Assembly: GCF_001643015.1 (NCBI RefSeq) | Contig: NZ_CP015622.1 | Span: forward strand, 1,005,358-1,069,357 | DNA length: 64,000 nucleotides | Source: Corynebacterium crudilactis | GTDB taxonomy: Bacteria > Actinomycetota > Actinomycetes > Mycobacteriales > Mycobacteriaceae | Direction: 5' to 3' | In this document: piece by piece, positions 18,839 through 27,391 of the stretch | How positions within the stretch are numbered: the first letter of the stretch is position 1 | Layout of the letters: the number at the start of each line of letters is the position of its first letter | Program-made: the position numbers and the translations under genes | Notes under the pieces: generated by a model | What the model was told of the DNA's origin: nothing | Databases searched by the model: none | What the model saw: the letters and a program-made list of their open reading frames with translations, nothing else

Positions 18839-19282
18839 TTAAAGAAAGACAACCTGTCCATCTACAGTGACCTGGGTAAATACTAGGCCTTGGGAAGACT
18901 GGGTAGGGAAGGAGAGCTTAACCGCAACGTCTTCAGTTTCGGTCTCTTCACCAGTGTCTGAAACTACTACGCGGGTACCGGTTCCAGTTGCAGAATCAGC
19001 AGTCCACGCACTCCAAGAAATATCAGTCAGCTGGTCAATGTCCATGGCGCAGTTGAGGGAGATTTCAGAAGGCTGCTGAGTAGGTGCAGCCACGCAATCG
19101 ATGTAGCCTGGTGCATCCGTTGCTGCTGCAGTGGAAGTGCTCTTTGCTGGGGCTTTGACACCAGTTGCGGTTGCAACCTTCAGATCAGAGTCATTCTGAT
19201 TTGGTGGGGTACATGCAACGAGAGCGATTGCAGCCAGAGCGGTGGCGCCAGTGGCGAAGAACTTACGAGAAAGAGTAGTCAT
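18839..19282 (-). CDS. Secreted lipoprotein of unknown function
   Basis: 147 aa. The N terminus has a signal peptide ending in lipobox LVAC (Cys24), so the mature protein should be lipid-anchored. A Ser/Thr/Ala-rich linker (about 35-55) leads to a small C-terminal domain with two cysteines (IDCVAA, LNCAMD) that may form a disulfide, and beta-rich sequence to the end. This resembles small DUF4333-like actinobacterial lipoproteins, but I do not recognise it firmly. It is downstream of greA on the same strand with a 21-bp gap, so co-transcription is likely. Confidence 0.75.
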   Translation of the reverse strand: MTTLSRKFFATGATALAAIALVACTPPNQNDSDLKVATATGVKAPAKSTSTAAATDAPGYIDCVAAPTQQPSEISLNCAMDIDQLTDISWSAWTADSATGTGTRVVVSDTGEETETEDVAVKLSFPTQSSQGLVFTQVTVDGQVVFL

Positions 19283-19303
19283 TTTTAAACTATGAATCCT
19301 TGG

Positions 19304-19828
19304 TTAGTTATTGCTGCGCAGTGCAGCTGCCTTTGCAGAGTTGTATGGTTCTGCAGACACGACGGTCACAGAGATTACGGAACCATTTGGTGAGTTGTAC
19401 TGGCGAGTTTCGCCTTCCTGAGCGCCGAGAATGGCAGCACCTAGTGGAGACTGCTCAGAGTAGGTCTCAAGATCTGGGTTCTCAGATGCGCCAGCGCGGG
19501 TACCGATGAGGAAGGTTTCCTTATCGCTGTGGTCACCGTCGTAGTAGACGTGAACAACGGAACCTACGTGTGCAACACCTTCGATGATGCCTTCACGCTC
19601 AGTGGTGGCGTTTGCAAGCAATTCAGAGATCTGCTTGATGCGAGCCTCTTCTTGGTCCTGCATTTCACGAGCTGCATCGTAGCCAGCGTTTTCTTTGAGG
19701 TCGCCCTCTTCGCGGCGCTCATTGATTTCTGCAGCAACTGCAGGGCGGTTTGCGATGAGAGCGTTGAGCTCTTCCTCTAGCTTGGCCTTGGTTTCTGGTG
19801 TGATGTATTGCTTGCTTACACTTGCCAT
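19304..19828 (-). CDS. greA: Transcription elongation factor GreA
   Basis: 174 aa. The N-terminal coiled coil (residues about 9-80) with TPETKAKLEEELNAL and the REEGDLKENAGYDAAREMQ motif carries the acidic tip that enters the RNA polymerase secondary channel. The FKBP-like C-terminal domain ends in SPLGAAILGAQEGETRQY. GreA stimulates transcript cleavage in backtracked complexes. The ATG follows AGGAGGGTAA. It lies downstream of the DUF4307 gene past a hairpin and upstream of the lipoprotein gene. Confidence 0.95.
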   Translation of the reverse strand: MASVSKQYITPETKAKLEEELNALIANRPAVAAEINERREEGDLKENAGYDAAREMQDQEEARIKQISELLANATTEREGIIEGVAHVGSVVHVYYDGDHSDKETFLIGTRAGASENPDLETYSEQSPLGAAILGAQEGETRQYNSPNGSVISVTVVSAEPYNSAKAAALRSNN

Positions 19829-19894
19829 AATTACTTACCCTCCTGGGGAACAGTAGAGGTGGATCATCGGAAAAACAGAGAATAAAATCATAAG

Positions 19895-19920
19895 ATTGGC
19901 CCCGGCTGTCCGGGGCCAAT
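19895..19920 (-). terminator. Hairpin between the DUF4307 gene and greA
   Basis: A perfect 11-bp stem ATTGGCCCCGG (19895-19905) and CCGGGGCCAAT (19910-19920) with loop CTGT. In the gene direction it is followed by a T-rich stretch, which fits a terminator after the DUF4307 gene ahead of the greA promoter. Confidence 0.75.
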
Positions 19921-19999
19921 AGGCTTAACTTTTACGGTAACTATTTACCGACGATGTCAACGTACGTTTCTGCTGCAAATTTTAGCACAGCAAATTTTT

Positions 20000-20491
20000 C
20001 TAGTTTTTGAGGTTCATATGAGACGGGATGACGGAGGAACAACCGTAGACACCACCGGAAACTGCTGGTTCACGAGTGGGGATCAATGTGGAGATACGTA
20101 CCGTTGAATGCTCGCTCGGCTCCACGAGAACTTCTCGGCGCCCAACCTCAGCGTGTGAGTAGTCTTTCGCGGTGACAATGCAATAAGCGACTTGGCTTGG
20201 ATCATCACGGGAGACATCGACCTCGAAACGCAATGTGTCATCGTCGATACGCTCGAAAGCTCCCATTTGACCCGATACGGTCTGGGCTTCACGATTTTTC
20301 AAGAAGTTTGCGCCGACAATCACAATAGCGATTACCAACAACACTCCTACGACAGCAATGATTTTTCCGCTGATGTTTCTTCCAGCAGCAGCCTCTGGTC
20401 GACGAGCATTGTATCGATCAGCAGGGCGTTGGGTGTTTGGAATGTTCGATGAACTTGAAGTGTTGGATGGAGAGTTGGAATTAGTGCTCAT
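20000..20491 (-). CDS. DUF4307 membrane protein
   Basis: 163 aa. A disordered Ser/Asn-rich N terminus, one membrane helix at about residues 45-66, then a beta-rich extracytoplasmic domain with AYCIVTAKDYSHAEVGRREVLV, as in DUF4307 (PF14155). The function is unknown. In mycobacteria and corynebacteria it sits next to the mycothiol conjugate amidase gene mca, as here (divergent, 197 bp apart). Confidence 0.85.
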   Translation of the reverse strand: MSTNSNSPSNTSSSSNIPNTQRPADRYNARRPEAAAGRNISGKIIAVVGVLLVIAIVIVGANFLKNREAQTVSGQMGAFERIDDDTLRFEVDVSRDDPSQVAYCIVTAKDYSHAEVGRREVLVEPSEHSTVRISTLIPTREPAVSGGVYGCSSVIPSHMNLKN

Positions 20492-20688
20492 GATGGAAGT
20501 GTGTCTACATCCTCTTCAAAGGCCGAATCGAGTTGGTCCTTATACATCTTAGTCAATGTAGGAAAAACTGTTAACCGAGGTCTATGCGTGCGAAATGAGG
20601 CATGGGATTGGAAACGACTATCATGAATGCAATACACATCAACTAAACCCTGTAGAAGCATTTGGTGCTTCAAGGAAGGATGAGACAC

Positions 20689-21564
20689 GTGAGTGGTTTA
20701 CGCCTACTGGCGATCCACGCCCACCCTGACGATGAGTCGAGCAAGGGGGCAGCAACCATGGCGCAGTACGCCGCTGAAGGTAACCGAGTAATGGTTGTGA
20801 CCTGCACAGGTGGAGAGCGTGGAGACATTCTCAACCCTGCAATGGATAAGCCTGGAATCTTAGATAATATTTCTGCGGTTCGTCAGGAAGAGATGGCTAA
20901 AGCGATGGAAATCCTTGGCACCGAGCACAAGTGGCTGGGTTATGAGGATTCCGGATTACCCCAAGGTGATCCTTTGCCACCTCTACCAGAGGGCTGCTTT
21001 GCACTAGAGGACTCGGAGAAAGTTACCCGAGATCTAGTGAAAATTCTTCGTGAGTTCCGCCCGCACGTCATTATTACTTATGACGAAAACGGTGGATATC
21101 CGCACCCAGATCACCTCAAGGTGCATGAGGTTTCTATGCTTGCCTGGGAAAAATCAGGGGATGCGGCTTTTGCCCCAGAGCTTGGTGCTGCATGGGAACC
21201 ATTGAAGTTGTACTACACCCATGGCTTTATCCGCCAGCGCATGGAGATGTTCCATAATTTGTTGCTGGAGCAGGGAAAGCCAAGTCCATATACTCCGATG
21301 CTGGAGAGGTGGCGGGCTAATCAGGCTGACATCATGGCTAGGGTAACTACTCAAGTTCCAAGTGAACGCTTCTTTGATCAGCGTGATGATGCACTCCGTG
21401 CGCATGCAACACAGATCGATCCAGCAGGTGCTTTCTTTGGCACTCCAGTTGAAGTGCAGCGTCGACTGTGGCCAACTGAGGAGTTCGAATTAGCCAAGAC
21501 TCGGGTGAAAACTTCGATCCCTGAAGATGACCTGTTTGCCGGAATCGCACCCGATACAGAATAA
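20689..21564 (+). CDS. mca: Mycothiol S-conjugate amidase
   Basis: 291 aa from GTG 20689, chosen because AAGGAAGG lies 9 bp upstream; an in-frame ATG at 20680 touches that ribosome site. Zn-dependent LmbE/PIG-L family: AHPDDE near the N terminus and HPDH (about 144) give the metal ligands. Mca cleaves mycothiol S-conjugates of electrophiles to a mercapturic acid for export plus GlcN-Ins for recycling. It is Mca rather than MshB because of its DESSKGAATMAQYAAEG start and length. A small membrane protein gene follows 39 bp downstream. Confidence 0.93.
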   Translation: MSGLRLLAIHAHPDDESSKGAATMAQYAAEGNRVMVVTCTGGERGDILNPAMDKPGILDNISAVRQEEMAKAMEILGTEHKWLGYEDSGLPQGDPLPPLPEGCFALEDSEKVTRDLVKILREFRPHVIITYDENGGYPHPDHLKVHEVSMLAWEKSGDAAFAPELGAAWEPLKLYYTHGFIRQRMEMFHNLLLEQGKPSPYTPMLERWRANQADIMARVTTQVPSERFFDQRDDALRAHATQIDPAGAFFGTPVEVQRRLWPTEEFELAKTRVKTSIPEDDLFAGIAPDTE

Positions 21565-21603
21565 TGCAGTTAGACCACATCCTTTAGGAAGGACCTTTTC
21601 GGC

Positions 21604-21924
21604 GTGATTGACCTTAGCTCTGTATTCACTACAGCTGCCGGCATGTATAACGACACCACCATGACTATCTTGGCTCAACAGCAGCAAGGTGGACCGCTTG
21701 GACCAGAATTCGGAAAGGCCTCGCCGGTTGGTTTATTGCTAATTATCGCGATGCTGGTTGCCGTGCTTGTTCTGGGCTGGGCATTCCATCGACGCTGGTC
21801 TCGTATGAATCGTCGGCGTATCTTCGCAGAGCGTAATGGGCTTGATCCATTTGATATCGAGGGCGTGCGTATTGCCATGGCAGAAGCAGGCTTGAATGAA
21901 AATTCCAAAAAGGGCTTCCTTTAA
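21604..21924 (+). CDS. Small single-pass membrane protein
   Basis: 106 aa, start GTG 21604 behind AGGAAGGACC. One hydrophobic helix at about residues 40-61 and a basic patch right after it (HRRWSRMNRRR) put the C terminus in the cytoplasm. The end, NGLDPFDIEGVRIAMAEAGLNE, is soluble. I know similar proteins only as conserved hypotheticals next to mca in corynebacteria. It is probably co-transcribed with mca. Confidence 0.75.
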   Translation: MIDLSSVFTTAAGMYNDTTMTILAQQQQGGPLGPEFGKASPVGLLLIIAMLVAVLVLGWAFHRRWSRMNRRRIFAERNGLDPFDIEGVRIAMAEAGLNENSKKGFL

Positions 21925-21951
21925 AAAGAAACTGTGTTAAGGTCGGAAACT

Positions 21952-22029
21952 ATGTTCGCAGCACGATTTTATTTTATGACCGGCTCCGGGGCCTCCCCGC
22001 GCAAGCTGGCCATTAATTGTGCCAGCTAA
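21952..22029 (+). CDS. aroR: Leader peptide of the aroF attenuator (AroR type)
   Basis: A 25-codon frame that starts ATG 21952 after an AAGGTCGGA ribosome site and ends TAA 22027-22029. It encodes MFAARFYFMTGSGASPRK and seven further residues. Codons 6-8 are Phe-Tyr-Phe, suited to sensing charged aromatic tRNAs. It precedes competing hairpins and a terminator ahead of aroF. An aroR leader controlling aroF has been described in C. glutamicum; this matches in position and design. Confidence 0.85.
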   Translation: MFAARFYFMTGSGASPRKLAINCAS

Positions 22030-22091
22030 AACGCGAACAACATCCGGAGTCGAGCAGCACCTCCCCGCAAGGGTAGAGGGGCTGCTTTTTT
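21984..22091 (+). promoter_or_regulatory. Ribosome-mediated transcription attenuator of aroF
   Basis: Segments that can pair: CTCCGG (21984-21989) with CCGGAG (22044-22049); AGCTGGC (22004-22010) with GCCAGCT (22021-22027), overlapping the leader stop; and the terminator 22053-22091, AGCAGC-A-CCTC with GAGG-G-GCTGCT followed by TTTTTT. Ribosome stalling at the Phe-Tyr-Phe codons, which lie just before these segments, should change which pair forms and let transcription into aroF. Confidence 0.8.
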
Positions 22092-22132
22092 GTTACCTAG
22101 ATAAATTAAGTCCCTTAAGAAAGACATACACC

Positions 22133-23233
22133 ATGAGTTCTCCAGTATCACTTGAAAATGCGGCGTCAACCAGTAATAAGCGCGTCGTTGCGTTCCATGA
22201 GTTGCCTAGCCCGACAGCTCTGATTTCTGCTAATCCATTGACTCCGAAGCAAGCAACCAAGGTAGAAAAGGATCGTCAGGACATCGCCGATATTTTCGCT
22301 GGCGATGATGACCGCCTTGTCGTTGTTGTGGGGCCGTGTTCTGTGCACGATCCAGAAGCTGCGATCGATTACGCAAACCGCCTGGCTCCATTGGCTAAAC
22401 GCCTGGATCAGGATCTGAAAATTGTGATGCGCGTGTACTTCGAGAAGCCACGCACTACCGTGGGCTGGAAGGGCTTGATCAACGATCCTCACCTCAACGA
22501 AACTTACGATATTCCTGAGGGCCTGCGCTTAGCGCGCAAAGTGCTTATCGACGTTGTGAACCTGGATCTTCCAGTCGGCTGCGAATTCCTCGAACCTAAT
22601 AGCCCTCAGTACTACGCAGATACCGTGGCGTGGGGCGCAATCGGCGCTCGCACCACTGAATCGCAGGTGCACCGCCAGCTGGCTTCAGGAATGTCCATGC
22701 CAATTGGATTCAAAAACGGCACTGACGGCAATACTCAGGTGGCAATTGATGCTGTGGAAGCAGCGAAGAACCCACACTTCTTCTTCGGCACCTCTGATGA
22801 CGGCGCGCTCAGCGTCGTGGAAACCGCTGGCAACAGTAACTCGCACATCATTTTGCGCGGCGGTACCTCCGGCCCGAATCATGATGCTGCTTCGGTGGAG
22901 GCCGTCGTCGAAAAGCTGGGTGACAATGCTCGTCTCATGATTGATGCTTCTCACGCTAACTCTGGCAAAGACCATATCCGCCAGGCGGAAGTTGTGCGTG
23001 AAATTGCCGCACAAATCGCGGGTGGATCCGATGCTGTGGCTGGCATCATGATTGAGTCTTTCCTCGTGGGTGGCGCGCAGAACTTGGATCCTGCAAAACT
23101 GCGCATTAATGGAGGCGAAGGTTTGGTCTACGGCCAGTCTGTAACCGATAAGTGCATTGACATTAATACCTCAATTGATTTGCTGGCAGAGTTGGCGGCA
23201 GCAGTAAGGGAGCGTCGAACAACAGCTCAGTAA
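22133..23233 (+). CDS. aroF: DAHP synthase, class I
   Basis: 366 aa from ATG 22133, the length of C. glutamicum AroF; a longer upstream frame would run through the attenuator and is rejected. It joins phosphoenolpyruvate and erythrose-4-phosphate, the first step of aromatic amino acid synthesis. Class I (AroFGH) motifs: VVGPCSVHDP, MRVYFEKPRT, GARTTESQVHRQ, PIGFKNGTDGN and IDASHANS. Family members are feedback-inhibited, in this branch mainly by tyrosine. Expression is probably set by the upstream leader-peptide attenuator. Confidence 0.95.
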   Translation: MSSPVSLENAASTSNKRVVAFHELPSPTALISANPLTPKQATKVEKDRQDIADIFAGDDDRLVVVVGPCSVHDPEAAIDYANRLAPLAKRLDQDLKIVMRVYFEKPRTTVGWKGLINDPHLNETYDIPEGLRLARKVLIDVVNLDLPVGCEFLEPNSPQYYADTVAWGAIGARTTESQVHRQLASGMSMPIGFKNGTDGNTQVAIDAVEAAKNPHFFFGTSDDGALSVVETAGNSNSHIILRGGTSGPNHDAASVEAVVEKLGDNARLMIDASHANSGKDHIRQAEVVREIAAQIAGGSDAVAGIMIESFLVGGAQNLDPAKLRINGGEGLVYGQSVTDKCIDINTSIDLLAELAAAVRERRTTAQ

Positions 23234-23256
23234 GCAAGGGCGCTAGACTAATAGAT

Positions 23257-24027
23257 GTGTTAAACCTGCCCAGATTGCTGTACCCGGTTTATGAGCGTCG
23301 TCTCCTAAAAGAACTAGACGGCGCTAAACAGCCCGGTCATGTTGCCATTATGTGTGATGGCAACAGACGTTGGGCCAGAGAAGCAGGATTTACAGATGTC
23401 AGTCATGGGCACCGCGTCGGCGCTAAGAAAATCGGTGAAATGGTACGCTGGTGTGACGATGTCGATGTCAACCTAGTGACCGTCTATTTGTTGTCGATGG
23501 AAAATCTTGGACGTTCCTCAGAAGAACTACAATTGCTTTTCGATATCATCGCTGATGTCGCGGACGAACTCGCACGACCTGAAACCAATTGTCGGGTTCG
23601 TCTCGTTGGGCACCTAGATCTCCTCCCGGATGCTGTTGCTTGCAGGTTGCGAACAGCCGAGGAAGCCACTGCAGAACACACAGGTATCGCAGTGAATATG
23701 GCTGTTGGCTACGGCGGACGTCAAGAAATCGTGGACGCAGTGCAAAAGCTGTTGACCATGGGAAAAAATAACGGTTTGGGTGTTGATGAACTCATCGAAT
23801 CCGTCGCAGTAGATGCGATCTCCACCCATCTGTACACCTCTGGCCAGCCGGATCCAGATCTTGTTATCCGAACTTCTGGCGAACAGCGGCTCTCTGGATT
23901 TATGCTGTGGCAGTCAGCGTATTCAGAAATCTGGTTCACCGATACTTATTGGCCAGCTTTCCGACGCATCGACTTCCTCCGCGCCCTCCGTGACTATTCT
24001 CAGCGCAGCAGAAGATTCGGAAAATAA
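23257..24027 (+). CDS. uppS: cis-Prenyltransferase (short-chain isoprenyl diphosphate synthase, UppS family)
   Basis: 256 aa, GTG start. UppS-family signatures: the diphosphate-binding loop MCDGNRRWA (about 31-39), and near the C terminus RTSGEQRLSGFMLWQSAYSEIWF. It condenses isopentenyl diphosphate in cis configuration. Length and context resemble mycobacterial Rv1086, which makes Z,E-farnesyl diphosphate for decaprenyl phosphate synthesis; C. glutamicum carries a second, long-chain paralogue elsewhere. The chain length is inferred. It lies 23 bp downstream of aroF and 18 bp upstream of the flavodoxin gene. Confidence 0.88.
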   Translation: MLNLPRLLYPVYERRLLKELDGAKQPGHVAIMCDGNRRWAREAGFTDVSHGHRVGAKKIGEMVRWCDDVDVNLVTVYLLSMENLGRSSEELQLLFDIIADVADELARPETNCRVRLVGHLDLLPDAVACRLRTAEEATAEHTGIAVNMAVGYGGRQEIVDAVQKLLTMGKNNGLGVDELIESVAVDAISTHLYTSGQPDPDLVIRTSGEQRLSGFMLWQSAYSEIWFTDTYWPAFRRIDFLRALRDYSQRSRRFGK

Positions 24028-24045
24028 TTATTCTCAAGGAGAAAC

Positions 24046-24564
24046 ATGTCTGACTTCATCGTTGCATTTGAATCTGCGTATGGTTCCACACAGCAATATG
24101 CCGAAGCACTGGCGAAACGCTTCGGAGTAAAAGCTCTGAGCCTTGACCAAGCACGAGCTGAACTTGTTGGGAAAACAGATGCACGTGTTGTTGTATTGAG
24201 CTTTGTTCACGGGCCATTAAATCCAGGTGCAAAATTCATCGTGGATACCGAACTTTCCGGACATCGCGTAGCACTATGCACAGTCGGCATGACCTTGGAT
24301 GATGTTGCGCAAAAGAAAGACGGGGTAGCGAAATCTTTGGGCCGTAAAGCTGATCAAGTCACGCGTTTCTACCTACCCGGCCGACTTAATTACTCAGAGC
24401 TTTCCACCGCGCACCGCAGCACCATGTGGACCATTGTCAACATGCTGAAAGCTAAGCCTTTTAAAAACGACAATGAAAAAATGATGATCGACACTTTTGA
24501 TAAAGATGTGGACCGCGTGGATCTGAGTAACTTAGATGCTGTAGAAAAGTGGGCGCGCAGCTAG
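24046..24564 (+). CDS. Flavodoxin-domain protein
   Basis: 172 aa. The N-terminal loop ESAYGSTQQYAEALA has the FMN phosphate-binding form T/S-x-x-G-x-T of flavodoxins, and the chain has the alternating beta-alpha pattern to the end. The KPFKNDNEKMMIDTFDKDVDRVD stretch recalls HemG-like flavodoxin-type protoporphyrinogen oxidases, but there is no heme context. It is likely an FMN-dependent redox protein in the cytoplasm with unknown partner. RBS AAGGAGAAAC precedes the ATG; it probably shares a transcript with uppS. Confidence 0.78.
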   Translation: MSDFIVAFESAYGSTQQYAEALAKRFGVKALSLDQARAELVGKTDARVVVLSFVHGPLNPGAKFIVDTELSGHRVALCTVGMTLDDVAQKKDGVAKSLGRKADQVTRFYLPGRLNYSELSTAHRSTMWTIVNMLKAKPFKNDNEKMMIDTFDKDVDRVDLSNLDAVEKWARS

Positions 24565-24620
24565 TTTTTGCATACTGGGGGCTTGCTTCTGGTGCTGTTT
24601 CAGTGCTTGATGGTGAGGGG

Positions 24621-24681
24621 CCAAACCACAGTGCCCACGAGTCAGGTTTTATGGTGTGGTGGGCATCCCTGTGTGGTCTGG
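24621..24681. repeat. Long imperfect inverted repeat downstream of the flavodoxin gene
   Basis: CCA, ACCACA and GCCCAC (24621-24638) pair in order with GTGGGC, TGTGGT and TGG (24659-24681), with 20 nt in the loop and small bulges. No T run follows. It lies in the 257-bp gap between convergent genes, so it may be a 3' stabilising hairpin, a terminator of unusual form, or part of a small RNA. Confidence 0.55.
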
Positions 24682-24821
24682 TGGAAAGTCGCTTTCAATG
24701 CCCAGAAAAAGTGCCCTTCCAGAATCGTTTTTAAGCGCCTCTGGACACCTTCTCCATACAAACCTCATTTTAAAATCTGAGGGCTGTTAAACAGGCTTTT
24801 GCACTAGCTCGCAAGCCGCAG

Positions 24822-25808
24822 TTAAATTTTGCGCATCCGCACCCGCTCCACGAGGTGATCACTGCCTTTTTTGAGCACCAAAGACGCTCGAACTCTGGTG
24901 GGGAGAATATTTTCTACCAAGTTGGGCAGGTTGATGGATTGCCATAATTCACGTGCAACTTTTGAGGATTCTTCATCAGCCATATCGGCATAGTGGGAGA
25001 AGTGCGCGCCAGGCCGACGGAATGCAGTATCGCGTAGTTGAAGGAAGCGGTCGATGTACCATTTTTCGATGTCTTCGGTGCGGGCATCTACGTAGACGCT
25101 GAAATCGAAAAGGTCACTGACCATCAACGTTGGGCCGGTTTGTAGAACGTTAAGGCCTTCTACGATGAGAATGTCTGGCTGTCGGACGGTAGTGAACTCA
25201 CCGGGGACGCGGTCATAGGCAGTGTGGGAATATACCGGAGCATCAACGGCGAGTTTTCCAGATTTTACGTCGGTGACAAATCGAAGGAGAGCTCGTTGGT
25301 CGTAGCTTTCTGGAAAACCTTTTCGGGCCATCAAACCACGACGGGTTAATTCTGTGGCGGGGTAGAGGAATCCATCGGTGGTGACTAGATCAACCCGGGG
25401 GTGGGAATTCCAGCGCTGTAAAAGTACCTGTAGCAAACGCGCGGTGGTGGATTTTCCAACAGCAACAGAACCTGCCACACCAATGACAAATGGGACAGAT
25501 GCGGATGGGGAAGTGCCAAGGAAGGTTTCGGTGGCTGCGGTAAGTTTCTGCCGGGCTGCGACCTGTAGGTGGATTAGACGAGAGAGTGGAAGATAGACTT
25601 CGGCTACTTCTTCCAGATCAATATTTTCACCGATTCCGCGCAGCTCAATGACCTCTTTTTGGGTCAACACCTGAGGCATTGAGTTTCGAAGCTCACGCCA
25701 TTGTGCGCGATCGAAATCAAGATAGGGGCTGAAATCTGGGGTGCGCGGTGAGTTTTTTACACCATGTGTTCCTGCAGCAATTCGCTCTGCCATGAATCCA
25801 TTGTGCAC
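24822..25808 (-). CDS. coaA: Pantothenate kinase, type I
   Basis: 328 aa from ATG 25808; an alternative ATG (MAER) lies 5 codons in. P-loop kinase: [17 protein letters not shown] carries Walker A, followed by [12 protein letters not shown] and [10 protein letters not shown] typical of bacterial type I CoaA. It phosphorylates pantothenate, the first and controlling step of coenzyme A synthesis, and family members are inhibited by CoA. It is divergent from glyA, with about 200 bp between, and convergent with the flavodoxin gene. Confidence 0.95.
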   Translation of the reverse strand: MHNGFMAERIAAGTHGVKNSPRTPDFSPYLDFDRAQWRELRNSMPQVLTQKEVIELRGIGENIDLEEVAEVYLPLSRLIHLQVAARQKLTAATETFLGTSPSASVPFVIGVAGSVAVGKSTTARLLQVLLQRWNSHPRVDLVTTDGFLYPATELTRRGLMARKGFPESYDQRALLRFVTDVKSGKLAVDAPVYSHTAYDRVPGEFTTVRQPDILIVEGLNVLQTGPTLMVSDLFDFSVYVDARTEDIEKWYIDRFLQLRDTAFRRPGAHFSHYADMADEESSKVARELWQSINLPNLVENILPTRVRASLVLKKGSDHLVERVRMRKI

Positions 25809-26009
25809 CGTGGCTACTTAGAAAGTGTGATCGGGGTTAATTTTTCACTTTGAGAGATAGCTAAATGGCAAGGAAAGAGGAGGCTTTTAAGCTGAGTTTA
25901 AGCCCACACTTTTCTATCTGGGTGCCAGAGGTCTATGCTTGGGGGCGTACCTGTCCCGCGAGTGAGGTCTTACGCGCGGGATTCGTCTTGTGAAAGGTTA
26001 GCTGACCTG

Positions 26010-27314
26010 ATGACCGATGCCCACCAAGCGGACGATGTCCGTTACCAGCCACTAAGCGTGCTTGATCCTGAGGTGGCTGCTGCCATCGCTGGGGAACTTG
26101 CCCGCCAGCGCGATACTCTTGAGATGATCGCGTCTGAGAACTTTGTTCCCCGTTCTGTTTTGCAGGCGCAGGGTTCAGTTCTTACCAACAAGTATGCCGA
26201 GGGTTACCCCGGTCGCCGCTACTACGGTGGTTGCGAACAAGTAGACATCATTGAGGATCTTGCACGTGATCGTGCGAAGTCACTTTTTGGTGCTGATTTT
26301 GCTAACGTTCAGCCTCACTCAGGTGCGCAGGCTAATGCTGCTGTCCTGATGACCTTGGCTGATCCAGGCGACAAGATCATGGGCCTATCTTTGGCTCATG
26401 GTGGTCACCTGACTCACGGAATGAAGTTGAACTTCTCCGGAAAGCTGTACGAAGTTGTAGCTTACGGTGTTGATCCTGAGACCATGCGTATCGATATGGA
26501 TCAGGTTCGTGAGACTGCTCTGAAGGAACGGCCAAAGGTTATTATCGCTGGCTGGTCTGCGTACCCTCGTCACCTCGATTTCGAGGCGTTCCAGGCAATC
26601 GCACAAGAAGTTGGAGCGAAGCTGTGGGTTGATATGGCTCACTTCGCTGGTCTTGTTGCAGCTGGTCTGCACCCAAGCCCAATTCCTTACGCTGATGTTG
26701 TTTCCTCCACTGTTCATAAGACTTTGGGTGGACCTCGTTCCGGAATTATCCTGGCTAAGCAGGAGTACGCGAAGAAGCTGAACTCTTCTGTATTCCCAGG
26801 TCAGCAGGGTGGTCCTTTGATGCATGCGATTGCTGCGAAGGCTACTTCTTTGAAGATTGCCGGCACTGAGCAGTTCCGCGATCGTCAGGAGCGCACTTTG
26901 GAAGGTGCTCGCATTCTTGCTGAGCGTCTGACTGCTTCTGATGCTAAGGCAGCTGGCGTGGATGTCTTGACTGGTGGCACTGATGTGCACCTAGTTTTGG
27001 CTGATCTGCGTAATTCCCAGATGGATGGCCAGCAGGCGGAAGATCTGCTGCACGAGGTTGGCATCACTGTTAACCGCAATGCAGTTCCTTTCGATCCTCG
27101 TCCACCAATGGTTACTTCCGGTCTGCGTATCGGTACTCCTGCGTTGGCTACCCGTGGTTTCGATGCAGCTGGATTCACTGAAGTCGCTGATATCATCGGT
27201 ATTGCATTGGCTAATGGTAAGTCCGCAGATGTGGAAGCACTGCGTGGCCGTGTAGCAAAGCTTGCTGCAGATTACCCACTTTATGAAGGCCTGGAAGACT
27301 GGACAATCGTCTAA
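26010..27314 (+). CDS. glyA: Serine hydroxymethyltransferase
   Basis: 434 aa from ATG 26010, matching C. glutamicum GlyA; the longer upstream frame is unsupported. PLP enzyme interconverting serine plus tetrahydrofolate with glycine plus methylene-THF. Signatures: [32 protein letters not shown], and [13 protein letters not shown] with the PLP lysine. An imperfect palindrome AGGTTAGCTGACCT sits just before the start. It precedes the folate genes pabAB and pabC in the same direction, a sensible metabolic link, although a hairpin separates them. Confidence 0.97.
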   Translation: MTDAHQADDVRYQPLSVLDPEVAAAIAGELARQRDTLEMIASENFVPRSVLQAQGSVLTNKYAEGYPGRRYYGGCEQVDIIEDLARDRAKSLFGADFANVQPHSGAQANAAVLMTLADPGDKIMGLSLAHGGHLTHGMKLNFSGKLYEVVAYGVDPETMRIDMDQVRETALKERPKVIIAGWSAYPRHLDFEAFQAIAQEVGAKLWVDMAHFAGLVAAGLHPSPIPYADVVSSTVHKTLGGPRSGIILAKQEYAKKLNSSVFPGQQGGPLMHAIAAKATSLKIAGTEQFRDRQERTLEGARILAERLTASDAKAAGVDVLTGGTDVHLVLADLRNSQMDGQQAEDLLHEVGITVNRNAVPFDPRPPMVTSGLRIGTPALATRGFDAAGFTEVADIIGIALANGKSADVEALRGRVAKLAADYPLYEGLEDWTIV

Positions 27315-27333
27315 GTTTTCTTAAGTTTTACAA

Positions 27334-27370
27334 GAAGGCATCGTCGGCTTCGGCCGGGCGGTGCCTTTCT
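27334..27370 (+). terminator. Hairpin between glyA and pabAB
   Basis: AAGGCA (27335-27340) pairs with TGCCTT (27362-27367), with further GC-rich pairing inside (TCGGC/GCCGG), followed by a T-rich tail. It is a likely glyA terminator that leaves pabAB to its own promoter or to read-through. Confidence 0.6.
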
Positions 27371-27391
27371 CGTTGTCGGAGGATGTTTCTC

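Noticed and set aside
22019-22132. 38-codon N-terminal extension of AroF
   Set aside because: It would translate the attenuator terminator; AroF starts at ATG 22133 by length and similarity.
25992-26009. AGGTTAGCTGACCT before glyA as a DtxR box
   Set aside because: The half-sites are one base too close compared with the 19-bp DtxR box, and glyA is not a known iron gene.
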